A DNA stretch of 64,000 nt, from positions 2,958,293-3,022,292 of the forward strand of contig NC_054699.1 in the NCBI RefSeq assembly GCF_016097555.1. Direction: 5' to 3'. The stretch is from Gigantopelta aegis. Taxonomy: Eukaryota > Mollusca > Gastropoda > Neomphalida > Peltospiridae. Under the pieces are notes generated by a model that was not told the DNA's origin, ran no database searches, and saw only the letters and a program-made list of their open reading frames with translations. Shown here piece after piece: positions 1 to 11,760 of this stretch (positions are counted from its first letter, which is position 1; every line of letters begins with the position of its first letter). Made by a program: the position numbers and the translations under genes.

Positions 1-1300
1 CTCGATAAAACTCGTGACGACTGAAAATTATTTCACTCTGGACATAAATTTGATAATAACTGGTAACTTGTTTATTATCATATATATAAATACATCATTT
101 TATTACATTGGCTAGATATGATGATTAGATCAATCTCTCTATTTTCAGTTACTGACCCAAAATATAGGTAGAGTATTTGAGACTAGATTTTCAATAAACA
201 TACTCTTTAAATCATTTGTTTAAGTACAGTAAATGCAAATTACTTTTAGTTTTGCAATACGTAACAATACAAAAACTTGTATATGTATATTTATGAGTTA
301 AGTTCAGAAACGCTTTTTAAATGTGACAGAATGTAGCTAGCGTCTTACAAAGAATGACGTCATGTATCTTGTATGACATCATACGGCAAACGATACTCTA
401 TTTGCGTACACAAAAATGGAATAAATAATGAATTTCCAACTATTCCTGTAGAATTGCAGGATAAAAGAAATAACTGCTCAGGTCGAATGGCGAATGCAGC
501 ACGGCAGAGCCTCATTGTATTGGCCATTCTAACCTTCGCAGGATAAAGCCAATATCTTAAGACAGTAACCAGTTATTCCCTATCTATCTTCAACACTAAA
601 ATATATTGACTATTATTGGCCATTATTAAGACTTAAAATAAGAGCTGGATTTGTGTAAAATTTTACCAAATAAAATTTAAGACAAAAAGAATACAATTTT
701 AGCAAGTTGGTAAAATGTAACTTTGTATTTCTTTTTTATTCTGAATTGTGGCACTAGAAAATTTCCTGTTGGTGTGTACATTCTGTATGGATGCCCCCCT
801 CACCTCCAACTGTAAATATGAAAATGTACATACACATTGTAACAAGCAATCTGAACATACATGTAGACTTTCGTCTATTGATCAATCATATGTATAAGAA
901 AAAAGAAAAATGGAATAAATATTGTTTTAAAAGAGAAAATGTTCTTGTGCTTATTTGTGAAAATATATTGAACCACCAGTATTTTAATATACTGTACGCG
1001 TGTGTGTAAACTCCCATCCACCCTTATGACGGCTATACTAAAGGTTGTGTGGTATGTGGTAAAAATGTAGTTTTCCGCTCCTCAAATAGAAAATCTACCT
1101 TTTCACTCTGTTATTTTATGTCATGTATTTTTTACTCCGTCTGAAATCTACCCCCTTGCTATTGAAAACAGTAATAGAAAAACAAAACAGCAACTTGCTT
1201 TATCTGACCGAGGTCATTTAATACAACAGATCTTTCAATGACAAACATGGAAGTAACTCGATTCCAATCCGTTCAACTGTGGCTGATCAAGACTCATCTT
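1..1300. other. AT-rich non-coding stretch
   Basis: I see no gene here. The only recognisable item is about 462-546, flanked by GGATAAA motifs. It is a diverged reverse-complement relative of the foldback repeat near 49866-49950: both share a stretch resembling CTGYTCAGGYCGAAT, a GCAGAGCC core and a closing CAGGATAAAG. Confidence 0.5.
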
Positions 1301-1490
1301 CACCAGGAGAGGCGAGTGATCATTCACTCTCGCCTCCACCCTCACCAGTCGAGCGATCACTCACACACCTCCACCCTCGCTATTACTCACACATCTCCAC
1401 CCTCGCCAGTTGAGCGATCACTCACACACCTCCACCCTCGCCAGTCGAGTGATCACTCACACTCACCTTCACCATCGCCTGAAAAGGTTT
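1301..1490. repeat. Minisatellite, 3-4 degenerate units
   Basis: The phrase CCTCCACCCTCGCCAGT followed by CGAGCGATCACTCACAC recurs three to four times with small changes. The open frame across it is a by-product of the repeat. Confidence 0.8.
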
Positions 1491-1554
1491 AGGAGAGCAA
1501 CAAATTAATCGCCTGGCAATAAATGTTTCAAAGAAGCAGACCCTGTACACAGGA

Positions 1555-1808
1555 AAATACCATCTAAAAATGGAATTGAGATTGGCTCAATTACCATTAC
1601 TTCTCACAGGTACATGCATTTTTAGAATTACAATTTTTTATATATATATTTTGGGGCATTACAAAAACCGATGACACCAAAACACTTCGGATGTATGAAA
1701 ACGGATGTTTCAAACTATTTTTTTTTATTACTTTTAATTTAAATGATAAAAAAAAAGGCTCTAATAATAAAAAAATATGTGGTAGCATTTGAACACTAGG
1801 GTCTCATT
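1555..1808. mobile_element. Decayed relative of the TTAA MITE at 8461-8831
   Basis: This stretch shares an ordered set of words with the complete element at 8461-8831: ATTACTTCTCAC, a GATGACA-containing block, an ACTTCGGATGTATG-like block and a terminal ACTAGGGT. The outer ends are poorly preserved, so the limits are approximate. Confidence 0.55.
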
Positions 1809-1810
1809 TT

Positions 1811-2399
1811 TAATGCATTTTATTTGAAACTTCATGTGATTGCTAGTCTAGTACTTCAGCTCACCTAGCACCATTTCAGGTGAGTGATCTTTCGCCTGCC
1901 TCCATTTTTTACAACTGGCGAAGACTGAGAAACCACTCGTACAACTGACACATACATTTTTTTATTTTTTTTTTGTGTGCAAACTATTCATTCATCTATA
2001 CTGTTATGTTACAAGTTTTATTTCTTAAAGTCTGATCAATACCAGACTATACATTAAGATCAACACACCAAAATAGTGTTTTCAATTAAATAGTAAGTTT
2101 TTAACTGAATAGTAGGCACTAAAAACAAAAAAAACCATACAATGCCTAATAAACATTAGTGATTATGTACCTAACATCATAGGTATAACATGAGTTTAAT
2201 CCATAACGTTTGTTACATTCTATTATTGCCATGGTACTACAAATGGCAGATGGATAAAAAGAAAGAGAAAACACAGCTATAAACAAAGGTTTGCATCATG
2301 TTGTAAAGCTAATAATACTTTATGCTTTGCAGGACATAAAATTTCACGTGTATATCGGTAAATTCAATATCAATAAAAATAATTCTTTAAAATTCTGTG
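1811..2399. other. Non-coding, nothing recognised
   Basis: AT-rich sequence without a credible open frame or a recognised repeat. Confidence 0.5.
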
Positions 2400-2895
2400 C
2401 AGTTGAAACTATTTTGTGATCTAATGTCTGTATTCTGTGTACTAATGGATGTTGTATTAAAACTTTGTGGTCTAATCGTTGTAATATGGAAAGTTTGTGG
2501 TCTTAATGTTGTTTGATGTTTGGACTATCAAAAGTTAGTGGCTTAGTCGTCTGATGTTTGAACTAACAAAACTTTTATGGTCTAGTGGTTTCATGTCTGG
2601 ACTGGGCTATCCAAAGTTTGTGGTCTAATGTCTGGACTATCAAAATTTAGTGACTTGTCGTTTGATGTCTGGATTCAAAATTTAGTGACTTAGTCGTCCG
2701 ATGTCTGGATTCAAAATTTAGTGACTTAGTCGTTTGACTATCAAAATTTAGTGACATAGTCATTTGATGTTTGGACTATCAAAATTTAGTGGCTTAGTCG
2801 TTTGATGTTTGGACTATCAAACACTTTATGTTCTAGAGGTCCCTTCTGAATTGGGCTGTCAAAACTGGTCTAAAGTTTGGACTAGCAAAATTTTT
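2400..2895. repeat. Degenerate tandem repeat, ~36-45 bp unit
   Basis: The theme GTTTGATGTCTGGACTATC followed by AAAATTTAGTGACTTAGTC recurs about a dozen times with variable spacing. It lies well 3' of the minus-strand repeat-protein gene; whether it is transcribed cannot be told. Confidence 0.75.
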
Positions 2896-3342
2896 AGTCC
2901 AATGTTTGCAGGTACATAAAAATGGTATAAGTTTGCAGCAACAACACTGTGGTCTAATGTCTGCATTATGCCGAATACAAAACTATGCTGTGTTTTTCTT
3001 TAAAATATAGCTTAAAATTTCAAGGCACATAAATAGGTAACAGTAATAAGTAAGATAAATCTTAATTAAAATTAATGTTTGAAAAGTATACATTAAACAA
3101 TAATGTCACAACCCACTTTCGTCAGTATCCTAACGGTGATACATGAATTTGATTTTGGATGATGAAGTGTTTTTAGAAACTCAATAATTCCACGACATGT
3201 AATTATAATGAGAAAATGTATGGTATATACTGTGCAACACAAGAAATGCAAATAAATATAAATACTGTACATAATCGCATTGTGTAAATTATATTTTTAA
3301 TTGCTATTAATTAAAACAGAAATTTGATCCTTTTAGAAAATT

Positions 3343-3847
3343 AGGCATCGAAATAAGTCGAGAACGGTCGTTCAGGTTACCGGGAGGTTACCACATGTAT
3401 ATAAAAAGTTGAGAACGGTGTTTCATTCTCGACAAAAATTTCAACAACGGTAGTTTCATTTCCGAATGTAAACCAGGCAATGCATTCCGGACTTCAGCGT
3501 TTCATTTTCTCGTAAGGAATTGCATCGATGTGCAATTGCAAGCAGTAATAGTCATTCCACATTTAAGCTGCGTCCACTAGCTCAATTTACTTCCGCGTTT
3601 CGTTTTCTCGTACGAAATTGCACCTACGTTCGTGCACATTTTTGCAATTGCTAAGCAATTTCAGCGATCCGTGTTTAAGCAACGCCCACTAGATAAATTT
3701 ACTTCCAGATTTTGTTAGTCGTAGGCTACTGATAACAGGAAGTCAATTCTAACTTTCATGTAGTTGTGGTAACCTATAGGTTACCAGGCTATATTTTGTG
3801 GTAACCTGTAAATGGGTTACCAGACACAAGGCTTATTTCGAAAGCCT
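3343..3847. mobile_element. Non-autonomous hAT-like MITE
   Basis: The ends form an inverted repeat: AGGCATCGAAATAAG at the left, and a right end that reads inward as AGGCTTTCGAAATAAG. The flanks agree at six of eight central positions (agaaaatt / ggaaaatc), as expected for an aged 8-bp hAT duplication. Inside, two direct copies of ~110 bp (about 3480-3590 and 3590-3705) share ACTTC-GCGTTTCRTTTTCTCGTA and CACTAG motifs. No transposase is present. Confidence 0.65.
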
Positions 3848-3855
3848 GGAAAATC

Positions 3856-5240
3856 TCAGCATTTTTCTGTTTATTTCACACCACCATAAAACAGTCAATT
3901 GTTTCATAAATATTTAATTTTGGAGTAAATTCCATAGTATGAAAAAAGGACTCTAGATTCGTGCTTGTTTTTTTCCCTACAGACTGACAAATAATACAGA
4001 AATTTAGTTACAGATTCTTTTGATTTTCATTTATGGGAATTTAATTCCTATTGAAAAGTGAGTCATGATATGCATTTTTTCTTAACTATTAAACATTCGC
4101 ATTTACTATTATGATGCAGTAATAGATGTACAGTGTCTGTAACATGCTATAAATGTCAAGGATAATCCAGTAACAACTTTCAACTGATACAAAGTGAAAC
4201 ACGAACCTGGAAACATCACAACACATTAGCCATGTTCAGGAGGCCAAACGCTCAGTCTCGTTATGTTTTTTCACTCAACATTAAGAGAATGTGACAAGAT
4301 AGAACAGGACAGAAATAAGACCAAATGTTCACGAGCGCTTGTCTTCCTGAACATGACAGCTGATTCATACACAAACACAAACATCAGATCTGTAACTTAA
4401 AAATATATACACATATAACATAAAAACGTTTACAAAAATGTGAATGAAGCATAAAAAAATAAATTTAACTTCTGACAACAAAAAATATTCATTAAAAAAG
4501 AAAACATCTTTGATATATTTACAAAACAGTGATAAAAAAAATACATGTTGATGGGATGTGCATTATTGGAATAATCAAAGGACTACTTATAATAGTTTTC
4601 TTTGAAATCTTCAACACAATATAACTGGAAGCATTGAGAAGCCAGCTACAGTGAATACAACCAACTACCGCATCAAGCATACACGCAGCATGGCAACAAC
4701 TATTAGTAGCATCCTATCCTCCTAACATGAAGATTGAAAAAGGCTTAGTATGTTTGTTTTTTAAAGACCGAGAGACAACTTATGAATTGGCTTAAGCAGG
4801 GCACAATATTTCACTGGCCGTTTTGTTTATGCGACGATTACGCAACTTCAAATTCAAGCAAACTGCCAATCACTTTAGTGACAGACCTTTACATTCTAAT
4901 ATTGAAAGTTACAAACTTTAGGATCATCAGAATTTTATTTGCTATGCAAATATGGTTTGTGTAATCAAATAATCGGTAAAATAATAGGTGAAGACAATGT
5001 GAAACAAGTTCGGCTTTACCTAACATTTTAAAATGTTGTCCCCTGCATGAGCAAAAGCAGATTTATTGTTGCACTGATCTATTTAAGTATCTGTCTATCC
5101 ACAGATCTATCCACTGTTTAATGAAAATCACTAATACAGAGACTGGTGAGGATAAATGCGGGAAGACTCTTCGAATGTGGGGTCCACACATCACAGCCTA
5201 ACTTCTGTACTTTTAACCATCTCTAACAAAGACATTGATA
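3856..5240. other. AT-rich non-coding stretch downstream of repeat-protein gene
   Basis: No gene or clear transposon is visible. The stretch could include 3' untranslated sequence of the minus-strand gene ending at 6388, but nothing fixes the transcript end. Confidence 0.4.
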
Positions 5241-5850
5241 AGGGGAAGTTACACTGTTAACAGCGCAACTGGAATGGGTATTTTACAGTAGTAAAAATAC
5301 TACCAGAAAGGGTACTATATTTTACTTACAAACAAATATCAGAAAAGGTATCATATTTCACGCACAAGACTTTGATAGAGGGTACATTATTTTACTAACA
5401 TGACTACCAGAAATGGCACCTAGTTTTACTAACAAGACTACCAGAAAGGGTACGATATTATACAGAAAAAGAATCCGAATTTTTTTATTGTATTTTACTA
5501 ACAAGACGTTTGCAGAAGGTACATTATATTACCACTAGAAAGAGGTACATTATATAGAACTGAAAAAAAAGTAACATTATATTGTACACAACACCACTGA
5601 CCAGCATACACGTACCTTTTAGTACTATTGTTACAGGCACATTAAAGTAAAACTGGCAAGGGTACATGTATTTTGATCCTGGTATAGGTAAATTTTAAAG
5701 TTTAAAGCACTAACAGTAAAAGTACTGGCAATGGTACAGTATGGTACTAACTACTAATACTACTGGCATGGAACATTTATAGTATTACGAAATACTATTG
5801 GAAAAGGTATATTATAGTATTAATAAGACAACCAAAATGTTGCACTTAAA
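5240..5850. repeat. Degenerate tandem repeat, ~40-50 bp
   Basis: The theme ACTACCAGAAAGGGTACATT followed by ATATTTTACTAACAAG recurs more than ten times, increasingly diverged toward the right. It lies 0.5-1.1 kb past the stop codon of the minus-strand gene. A minus-strand AATAAA (plus-strand TTTATT at 5484-5489) falls inside it and is a possible poly(A) signal. Confidence 0.7.
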
Positions 5851-6387
5851 TACATAAAAATATAATTCTCAGATCTGAATTTTTTTTTCCAAAAGAGCAT
5901 CTCGTTTGAATATGCTGTGCTTGTATTAAGAAAAACAAAGGAATGATGCTTATGACAGAGATAAATAAATGGGTGAATTAATTTTTTAAAAACATTTTAA
6001 AATTTTGTCTCAATATGAATAAAAATTGATGGGTATCAAATAAAATAAAGAAATATACGGTGGGAATAAAATAAAAATTGATATTTAAAACGTTTTAAAA
6101 ATGTCCTCTATTTTTTTTCATAAAAAGGCCACTTTTTTAATAATCAATAATACAATGCCAATAGGGCAGAATTTTTTCTCTCGAAAAATATAGCAACTGC
6201 TACAACATTCAAGCTTGTAAAACGACACCTTTAAAAATCTCAATTTTTGAGTTCGCTCAAACAATAATACACAATATCCAGTGGAACAAACTGTAACGAA
6301 ACGTTAACAAGAGTTTTCAAAATGCCATCCACCGACTAATTTTAACTCCAGATATTTTCCCGAGCCGATTCTCTCTCCCACAATGCA

Positions 6388-6550
6388 TCACCAGTCTTCG
6401 GACTTCTGCATCATGCGCTGATGCCGCGTCACTCGGTGAGTAGACTGTTGAGACTCTCCGTGCATTATGGCCGACATCTCGGTCGTCTGATTCTTCTGGT
6501 AGTACTGCATGGCTTCAGGTCGAGTCCTGGCAGGGGACGACCGAGGACGA
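6388..6550 (-). CDS. Repeat protein 1, exon 3 (C-terminus and stop)
   Basis: Third coding exon of the gene that begins at 14290. It opens after a splice acceptor reading TTTTAG on the minus strand. Its first base T completes the CC left by exon 2 to make a proline codon, so the phase fits. It then encodes RPRSSPARTRPEAMQYYQ followed by KNQTTEMSAIMHGE, which is a seventh copy of the family repeat (RPEA near its start, a hydrophobic MSAIM block at its end). The protein closes with a basic, glutamine-rich tail (HRVTRHQRMMQKSEDW) and a TGA at 6390-6388. The exon was missed by simple ORF length because it is short; the repeat match and the phase are the evidence. Confidence 0.85.
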
Positions 6551-6592
6551 CTAAAACAAAACAAAAATATTTAAAAAAAATAAAGTCATGTA

Positions 6593-6739
6593 TAGTGAAA
6601 CCCCTCTAAACTGGACACCCTCACAATCAAGACAAAAGTCCAGTTTGTAGAGGTATCCAGTTTAGAGAGGTTAAGTTCTGTACTAATGTTTGTGGGGAAT
6701 TCCGGTTTACAGAGGGTCCGGTTTTGAGAGGTTTTACTA
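6593..6739 (+). mobile_element. pogo/Tigger-like MITE
   Basis: The ends TAGTGAAACCCCTCTAAAC and GGTTTTGAGAGGTTTTACTA form an inverted repeat flanked by TA on both sides (6591-6592 and 6740-6741). Related copies lie at 20042-20214, 41771-41979 and 58821-58988. It sits just upstream (minus-strand sense) of exon 3, inside intron 2. Confidence 0.7.
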
Positions 6740-6902
6740 TAGTAAGGAATTGAAAAAGAATTCCACAGAAATGAATGTCTCATTTGCCACATTTAGTAAG
6801 GAATATTTTTATCAAGTTTGTGACTTCAAAGCACATGCTGACATTAAACCCTGCTCCCATATCATAAGGTTTGTACATTTTACAGCATTTTGTTTTAATG
6901 AC

Positions 6903-7099
6903 ACCCAGGGCTAGCTGTGGGTGTATAGAAAATTTCGCCAAATTACCCAATGAAGTCCAAAAATTGCAGAAACGCACCATTATTTTCAATAAAATATCAA
7001 CCATAGCATCAAATTATTTTGCCACTTTAATAGAAAATTTGCCAGTGGTGTTTAAAATTTGTAATTGGCAAATTTGGCAAGTGGCAGAGCTAGCCCTGA
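6903..7099. mobile_element. Small MITE with AGGGCTAGCT ends
   Basis: Left end CCAGGGCTAGCT and right end AGAGCTAGCCCTG form an inverted repeat around an AT-rich body. A diverged copy at about 49575-49765 shares the body words AAATTTGCCA/AATTGGC and the right end AGAGCTAGTCCTG. Confidence 0.55.
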
Positions 7100-7384
7100 T
7101 ACCACTAGAGCACACTGATTTAGTAATCATCGGCTATTGTATGTCAAACATTTAGTAATTTTGATGTATAGTCCTAGAAAGGAAACCATTTTTCCATTAT
7201 TAGCAAGGCATCTTTTATATGCACCGTCCCAGACAGGATAGCACATACCACGGCCTTTGATATACCAGTCACGGTGCACTGGCTGGAATGAGAAATAGCC
7301 CAATGTGCCCACCAACGGAGATTGATCCCAGACCGACTGAACATCAATTGCACACTTCACTACTGGGCTGTGACCCGCCCCAAC
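7100..7384 (-). mobile_element. tRNA-derived SINE, tail type B
   Basis: Reverse-oriented, near full-length copy. It runs from the tail motif CCACTAGAGCACACTGATTT through the shared middle CTTTTATATGCACC and ATACCACGGCCTTTGATATAC to the tRNA-related head, which ends at GGGCTGTGACCCGCCCC. It lies only about 60 bp from exon 2 of repeat protein 1, inside intron 2. Confidence 0.85.
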
Positions 7385-7442
7385 ATCATACTGTTTGTAC
7401 ACTGGGCAGCATAAAGTAAAACGGTATCAAGTAAAAACATAC

Positions 7443-7607
7443 GGATCCTCAGTGAGTTCCATGTGCTTCAGCACTTTATTTTTCTTCACGTTCTGGGGCG
7501 AGGAATTCATCGCGAGGATAGCACCCATGGAATCTGCCGAGTTCTTGCTGGCGATGGTTTCAGCCTCGGGTCTCGTACGATGGTGTGGAGGAATTTCATC
7601 CCAGCCC
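7443..7607 (-). CDS. Repeat protein 1, exon 2
   Basis: Second coding exon of the minus-strand repeat-protein gene. On the minus strand an acceptor TTTTCTCTGCAG precedes 7607 and a donor GTATGT follows 7443. The first base completes the GG left by exon 1 (GG+G, Gly). The reading frame then gives GWDEIPPHHRTRPEAETIA and SKNSADSMGAILAMNSS, a sixth family repeat with RPEAETIA and a hydrophobic MGAIL block. A linker QNVKKNKVLKHMELTEDP follows. The exon is 165 bp (1+162+2), so the phase is preserved into exon 3. It is flanked on both sides by SINE copies in opposite orientations. Confidence 0.88.
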
Positions 7608-7663
7608 CTGCAGAGAAAATCAAATATTGATTCAAAGGTAAAACAAGTTTATTTAATATAATT

Positions 7664-7970
7664 AGGGGCGGGATTTAGTCGGTTGAGTGTTCTCTTGAGG
7701 ATCAAACCATCTCGGTGGATCCATTCAACTCATTGTTTTTTGTTCCCATTCCAACCAGTGCACCGCAACTGGTCAAAGGCTGTGGTATATGCTATCCTGT
7801 TTGTGGAAATATGCATATAAAAGATCCCTTGCTGCATTACCAAAAATGTGGTGGGTTTCCTCTGATGACTATGTGTCAGAATTACCAAATGTTTGACATC
7901 TAATAGCCGATGATTAATTAATCAATGTGCTCTAGTAGTGTCGTTAAACAAAGCAAAACTTAGTTTTTCA
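7664..7970 (+). mobile_element. tRNA-derived SINE, tail type B
   Basis: Forward copy with a degenerate head (GGGGCGGGATTTAGTCGG). Then come the shared middle CATATAAAAGATCCCTTGCTG and the B tail, ending TAGTGTCGTTAAACAAAGC. It lies in intron 1 of repeat protein 1. Confidence 0.8.
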
Positions 7971-8029
7971 TTTAATTGTTATCTACTGGATGCCAAACAT
8001 TTTGTTATTCTTACTCATAGTTGTTAGAG

Positions 8030-8150
8030 GAAACCTGACCTACAGGTTTCTATTAAAAGCACAGGACAACACATACCAACCATGGAGCACTGGTTGGAAT
8101 GGATAAAATAAAAAATGGGTCCACCAAGAAGGTTTAACCCTATGGCCCAA
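8030..8150 (-). mobile_element. SINE fragment
   Basis: Decayed reverse piece of the SINE middle: ACAACACATACCAACCATGG and GAGCACTGGTTGGAATGG correspond to the GGTATGTGCT and CCAGTGCACC region of the family. Confidence 0.5.
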
Positions 8151-8460
8151 ACATGTTAGGAAAATGTTTTACTAACAAAGCTAAATTCCACTCCAACAAC
8201 TGTTCTAGGTTTGGAGGTGGTTTTTTGGTATAAACAGCTTTTTAAGAATCCCAAAGGTACATGCCCTTATCTTTTCAAAAGCTTTTTGACATTTTTTAAA
8301 ACTTAATAAAAAGTACTTAAAAAAAAAAAAATTAATAAAAAATAACTTCCTTAAAACATTTTTTTTAATTGAGCGGAAACTAAAATTATTCAGAATTTTA
8401 AATTTAATAAAAAAAATAGCTTTAAAATGTAACAAGAACTACATGTAATATGTTTTTTAA

Positions 8461-8831
8461 AGAGACATACCCTAGTTTCAACCCGTGAAAATTAACACTA
8501 AGTTTAGTTAATCTACAAACCTATAACACATTTGGATAAAGTTACAATAGAGTGAAACATGAGTCTGTGACTTTGAAATGGTGAAATACCCTCTAAAAAC
8601 AGACTAAAACTTGACTCCATAACTGTTACTTCTCAGACACACGTGCGTTTTTAAAAATATGAGAAATGCATTTTGTGATATTAAAAACACCAGGATGACA
8701 AATAACACTTCGAACGTATGGAAATTGATAATCTAAACAATAAAATCTAAGTAAAGTATGATTTAAGTTATGAAAAACGGTTATAACAGTCAAAAATATG
8801 CGTTAGTGTTTAAAAACTAGGGTATGTTCCT
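8461..8831. mobile_element. TTAA-flanked MITE (Kolobok/piggyBac type)
   Basis: The ends AGAGACATACCCTAGTTT and AAACTAGGGTATGTTCCT form a ~20-bp inverted repeat. Both are bordered exactly by TTAA (8457-8460 and 8832-8835). The body is non-coding. TTAA duplications are made by the piggyBac and Kolobok superfamilies; without a transposase the two cannot be told apart. A decayed relative lies at 1555-1808. Confidence 0.8.
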
Positions 8832-9010
8832 TTAATCTAGCTTTTAAATAAAAATAGTTTTTCAAATATGTTTTTAAATCAGTTGATTTATATACTTTTG
8901 CATCATAACAATGGTTAAGATTAAACGAGAACACACACACCCCCAACCCCCCCATCTCCTTTAATATTCATGTGTTTTGTAATGTCAAAACTCTTGTTCA
9001 GATATTTAAC

Positions 9011-10057
9011 CAGACCTGTCAACCTTTAGTCAAGAGAAAGCAGGAAGTGTGTTGAAAAAGCAGGAGATTTTGTCAAAAAACAGGAGATTTTTTAACTGCA
9101 CATGATTTAACACAATTTAAAAAAAAAGTACTACAATAAGTTATATGAACACTACATAATGTCATGTATACACTTGTCAACCTTAGTTATTGGCATTAAA
9201 AAATAATAATAATAATAATTTAAAACAAATTATATATTTAAAATTATTTTTAAATATTATTATAATTTAATACATATTTTCAAAAATAACTCTTATCCAA
9301 AAATCTTAACACTAACAAATTTAAACATTAATTAGTACATTTATGGTATTACACTTAAGGCTGCATCATCGTTATTTGTGTTTCATGAAAAGTAGACCCA
9401 AGACAAATTTATATAGGCCTAAATCTTATAAATGAATATTCAGTTTTTACTACAATAAGGTACAGTGGTGTGATACTTATTTAAAATCACCATAACCATG
9501 CAATAAACATTGTATTTCCACTAATAATTTCTACTAATCATAAGTAAAAGCTCATTACTGACATCGTGTGAAATATACCGGAATTATACCTATTTCCGTG
9601 AGTAACGTTATGTCAAACACAAGATTTATTAATCGTAGGAAAATAATCCCTTGAAGTGTACTCTTGTTACTAATATTTTACTGCACAAACCTACAAATCT
9701 AATTGATACAAGTATTGTTTATACAGCTAACTGGTCTTTCTGTTGTCTTGCTTTGACATGTGATTTTGACATCGTGTGTATTGATGCATGCGTTCCTGGT
9801 CTACTCTAGTACTTCCAACTATAGAACTTTGCATTATGTAATCCAGTGGGAAGACATTTTACGAGTCAGTGGTGTTATTAGGACTAAAGTGGATAGTTGT
9901 ATATATGGCAACACTGAATGTCAGTACACAGCCATGGTAGCTTGAATTTTTTTTATGCTTAGAAAATAACGATTTCCCGGGAGAAAAGTTTTTCCCGTAG
10001 GAAACTTGATCAAATACCGGGAGTCTCCCGCGGAATCCGGGAGGGTTGACAGGTCTG
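9011..10057. mobile_element. Non-autonomous hAT element
   Basis: Terminal inverted repeats start CAGACCTGTCAACC and end GGGTTGACAGGTCTG. The element is flanked by a perfect 8-bp duplication TATTTAAC (9003-9010 and 10058-10065). An 8-bp duplication and CAG-type ends are diagnostic of the hAT superfamily. The subterminal right side has CCCGGGAG/TCTCCCG motifs. No transposase frame is visible, so it depended on enzyme supplied elsewhere. The perfect duplication points to a fairly recent insertion. It lies in intron 1 of repeat protein 1 and immediately abuts the next MITE. Confidence 0.88.
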
Positions 10058-10065
10058 TATTTAAC

Positions 10066-10279
10066 CTATAGTCCGTCCCATCCTCTTACCATTTTTTTTT
10101 TTTTTTTTTTTAATAATTTCAGTTTGGTTTGACATAAGAAAAAAGTAAAACTGTTTTGGAAATAACACACAATTACTATTTTTGTGTGCAAGTTACAAAA
10201 CAGTCTGCTGAGAAATAAAAAAAACTTGTAGTAAATTTCATAGTATGAAAAAAGGAGTTCCCTGTGGGACAGACTATAG
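10066..10279. mobile_element. MITE with CTATAGTCCGTCCCA ends
   Basis: The left end CTATAGTCCGTCCCA and right end TGGGACAGACTATAG are inverted. The body includes GGTTTGACATAAGAAAAAAG and a TATGAAAAAAGG motif. A second copy at about 49342-49522 shares the whole body and the right end. The hAT element at 9011-10057 landed exactly against its left end. Confidence 0.7.
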
Positions 10280-10860
10280 TTCTAGTGTCATTTTGAGGGT
10301 ATTGTAAAACTAGTTATCGATGGCAAGCCAAAACATACCAAGTTGAAATTTAAATTGGACATGTCCGTTATGTTAATAAATGACAACAAAATCCTCAAAG
10401 TTAAGTACAATGTCATGTACAATCTTCTAACAAAATCTCAAATAATAGTATTTCATGACTTCATTTTAAGAACTGTTTCTGTAACACTCTACAATAAAAC
10501 TTGTACAAGTGTATCAGTGCAGAGAACAATTACACAACAGAAGGTGACGGAAAGAATTCAGAGATCAAAGACCGGGGGAAACATCTTGACAGTTCACGTA
10601 CAGAGCATGGCGGGAAATCTCAGCCGTAATCAGTGTTTTAGACATTCTGAAGATTAACAGATATGGATGCACATCACAGATCTCTGTTGCATGCATTACC
10701 ATGCAATTACCGTGTCAAAATAGACTCTGTGCAAAATGTCTCAATATTGGAAGAACTACATGGGTGTCTTTACCATCCCCCCCCCCCCCCCCCTCCCCAA
10801 GTGTAATTACAATGGACATATGTATGTACTAGGAAACAGGCATGCAAGCAATCTATAATG
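10280..10860. other. Intronic non-coding stretch with poly-C tract
   Basis: No coding evidence. The 104-codon frame at 10343-10657 has no recognisable domain and ordinary AT-rich codon content. A homopolymer C run lies at about 10778-10792. Confidence 0.5.
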
Positions 10861-10869
10861 GGTGTTCCT

Positions 10870-11235
10870 CATCCCAACTGGTGACCTATGACTGGTATGT
10901 CAAAGGCAGGGAACATTTTGTTTTCAAAATCTTGATTAACGATATTTCTAGTCAACTGAAAATTGATTAGCAACTTCTGTTTAATGTTTTAAAACCTTGT
11001 GTAGCAAATCGCGACGTGATACTGATAAAAATGGGCCCTGAAAGGCTAGGGTATGTGCTGTCCTGTCTGTGGGAAGTACATTTAAAATAGTCCTTGCTGC
11101 TAATGGAATTTTTTTATTGAGTATCCCCTATGTTAGAATTACCAAATATTTTACATCCAATATTTTACATCCAATAGCTAATGTTAAATAAATTAATATC
11201 GTAGTGGTGTCGTTTAAAAACAAAACAAACTTTAA
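10870..11235 (+). mobile_element. SINE, tail type B, decayed
   Basis: Recognisable pieces in forward order: TGACTGGTATGTCAAAGGCAG, a gap, GGTATGTGCTGTCCTGTCTGT, CTTGCTGCTAATGGAA, and a tail ATTACCAAATATTTTACATC repeated once and ending GTAGTGGTGTCGTTTAAA. Confidence 0.7.
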
Positions 11236-11319
11236 CCACATAGGCTGACCAATAAAAAGAGGAAAACAGAATCTTGAAAAAAACCCCACAAATATTCTGA
11301 GAGTACTGCTAAAGCACTA

Positions 11320-11760
11320 CATTGTACATGTCCCCTATCAGGTTATCGGGCCCAACAAATGTTCTTATTTCCTAAGTTTAAGGGCTATAACTATGAACAA
11401 TTGATAAATCACCATGAAAGTTAAACATGATATGTAACAGAACATGATAAAGCTATACATAAAATTTCAGCTCAGTATCTTGAGGCAATGCAATAAAAAG
11501 TGTACTACATGACCCCTACAGGGCCCAACAAATATTTATATCTCCTAAGTTAAAGGACCATAACTCTGTCTAAAATGGATAAAGGATCATGAAACTTGAA
11601 AGTCAAACATGATATGTAACAGAACATGATAAAGCTATACACAAAAATTCAGCTAATATCTTGAGGCAATGCAATAAAAAGTGTACTACATGACCCCTAC
11701 AGGGCCCAACAAAATTTCATATAGATCTCCTAAGTAAAAGGACCATAACTCTTGTCTAAA
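11320..11760. repeat. Dispersed repeat, 2.3 tandem copies of ~183 bp
   Basis: Two and a part copies contain TACAGGGCCCAACAAA, TCTCCTAAGTTAAAGG and CCATAACTCTGTCTAAAATG. They also hold AACATGATAAAGCTATACA and TTCAGCTCAGTATCTTGAGG. Single diverged copies lie at 20925-21090 and 59590-59790. I have an impression that this sequence is common in mollusc genomes; that is recall, not shown here. Confidence 0.75.

Noticed and set aside
10343-10657. 104-codon plus-strand frame
   Set aside because: No recognisable motif; lies in the intron of a minus-strand gene beside a MITE.
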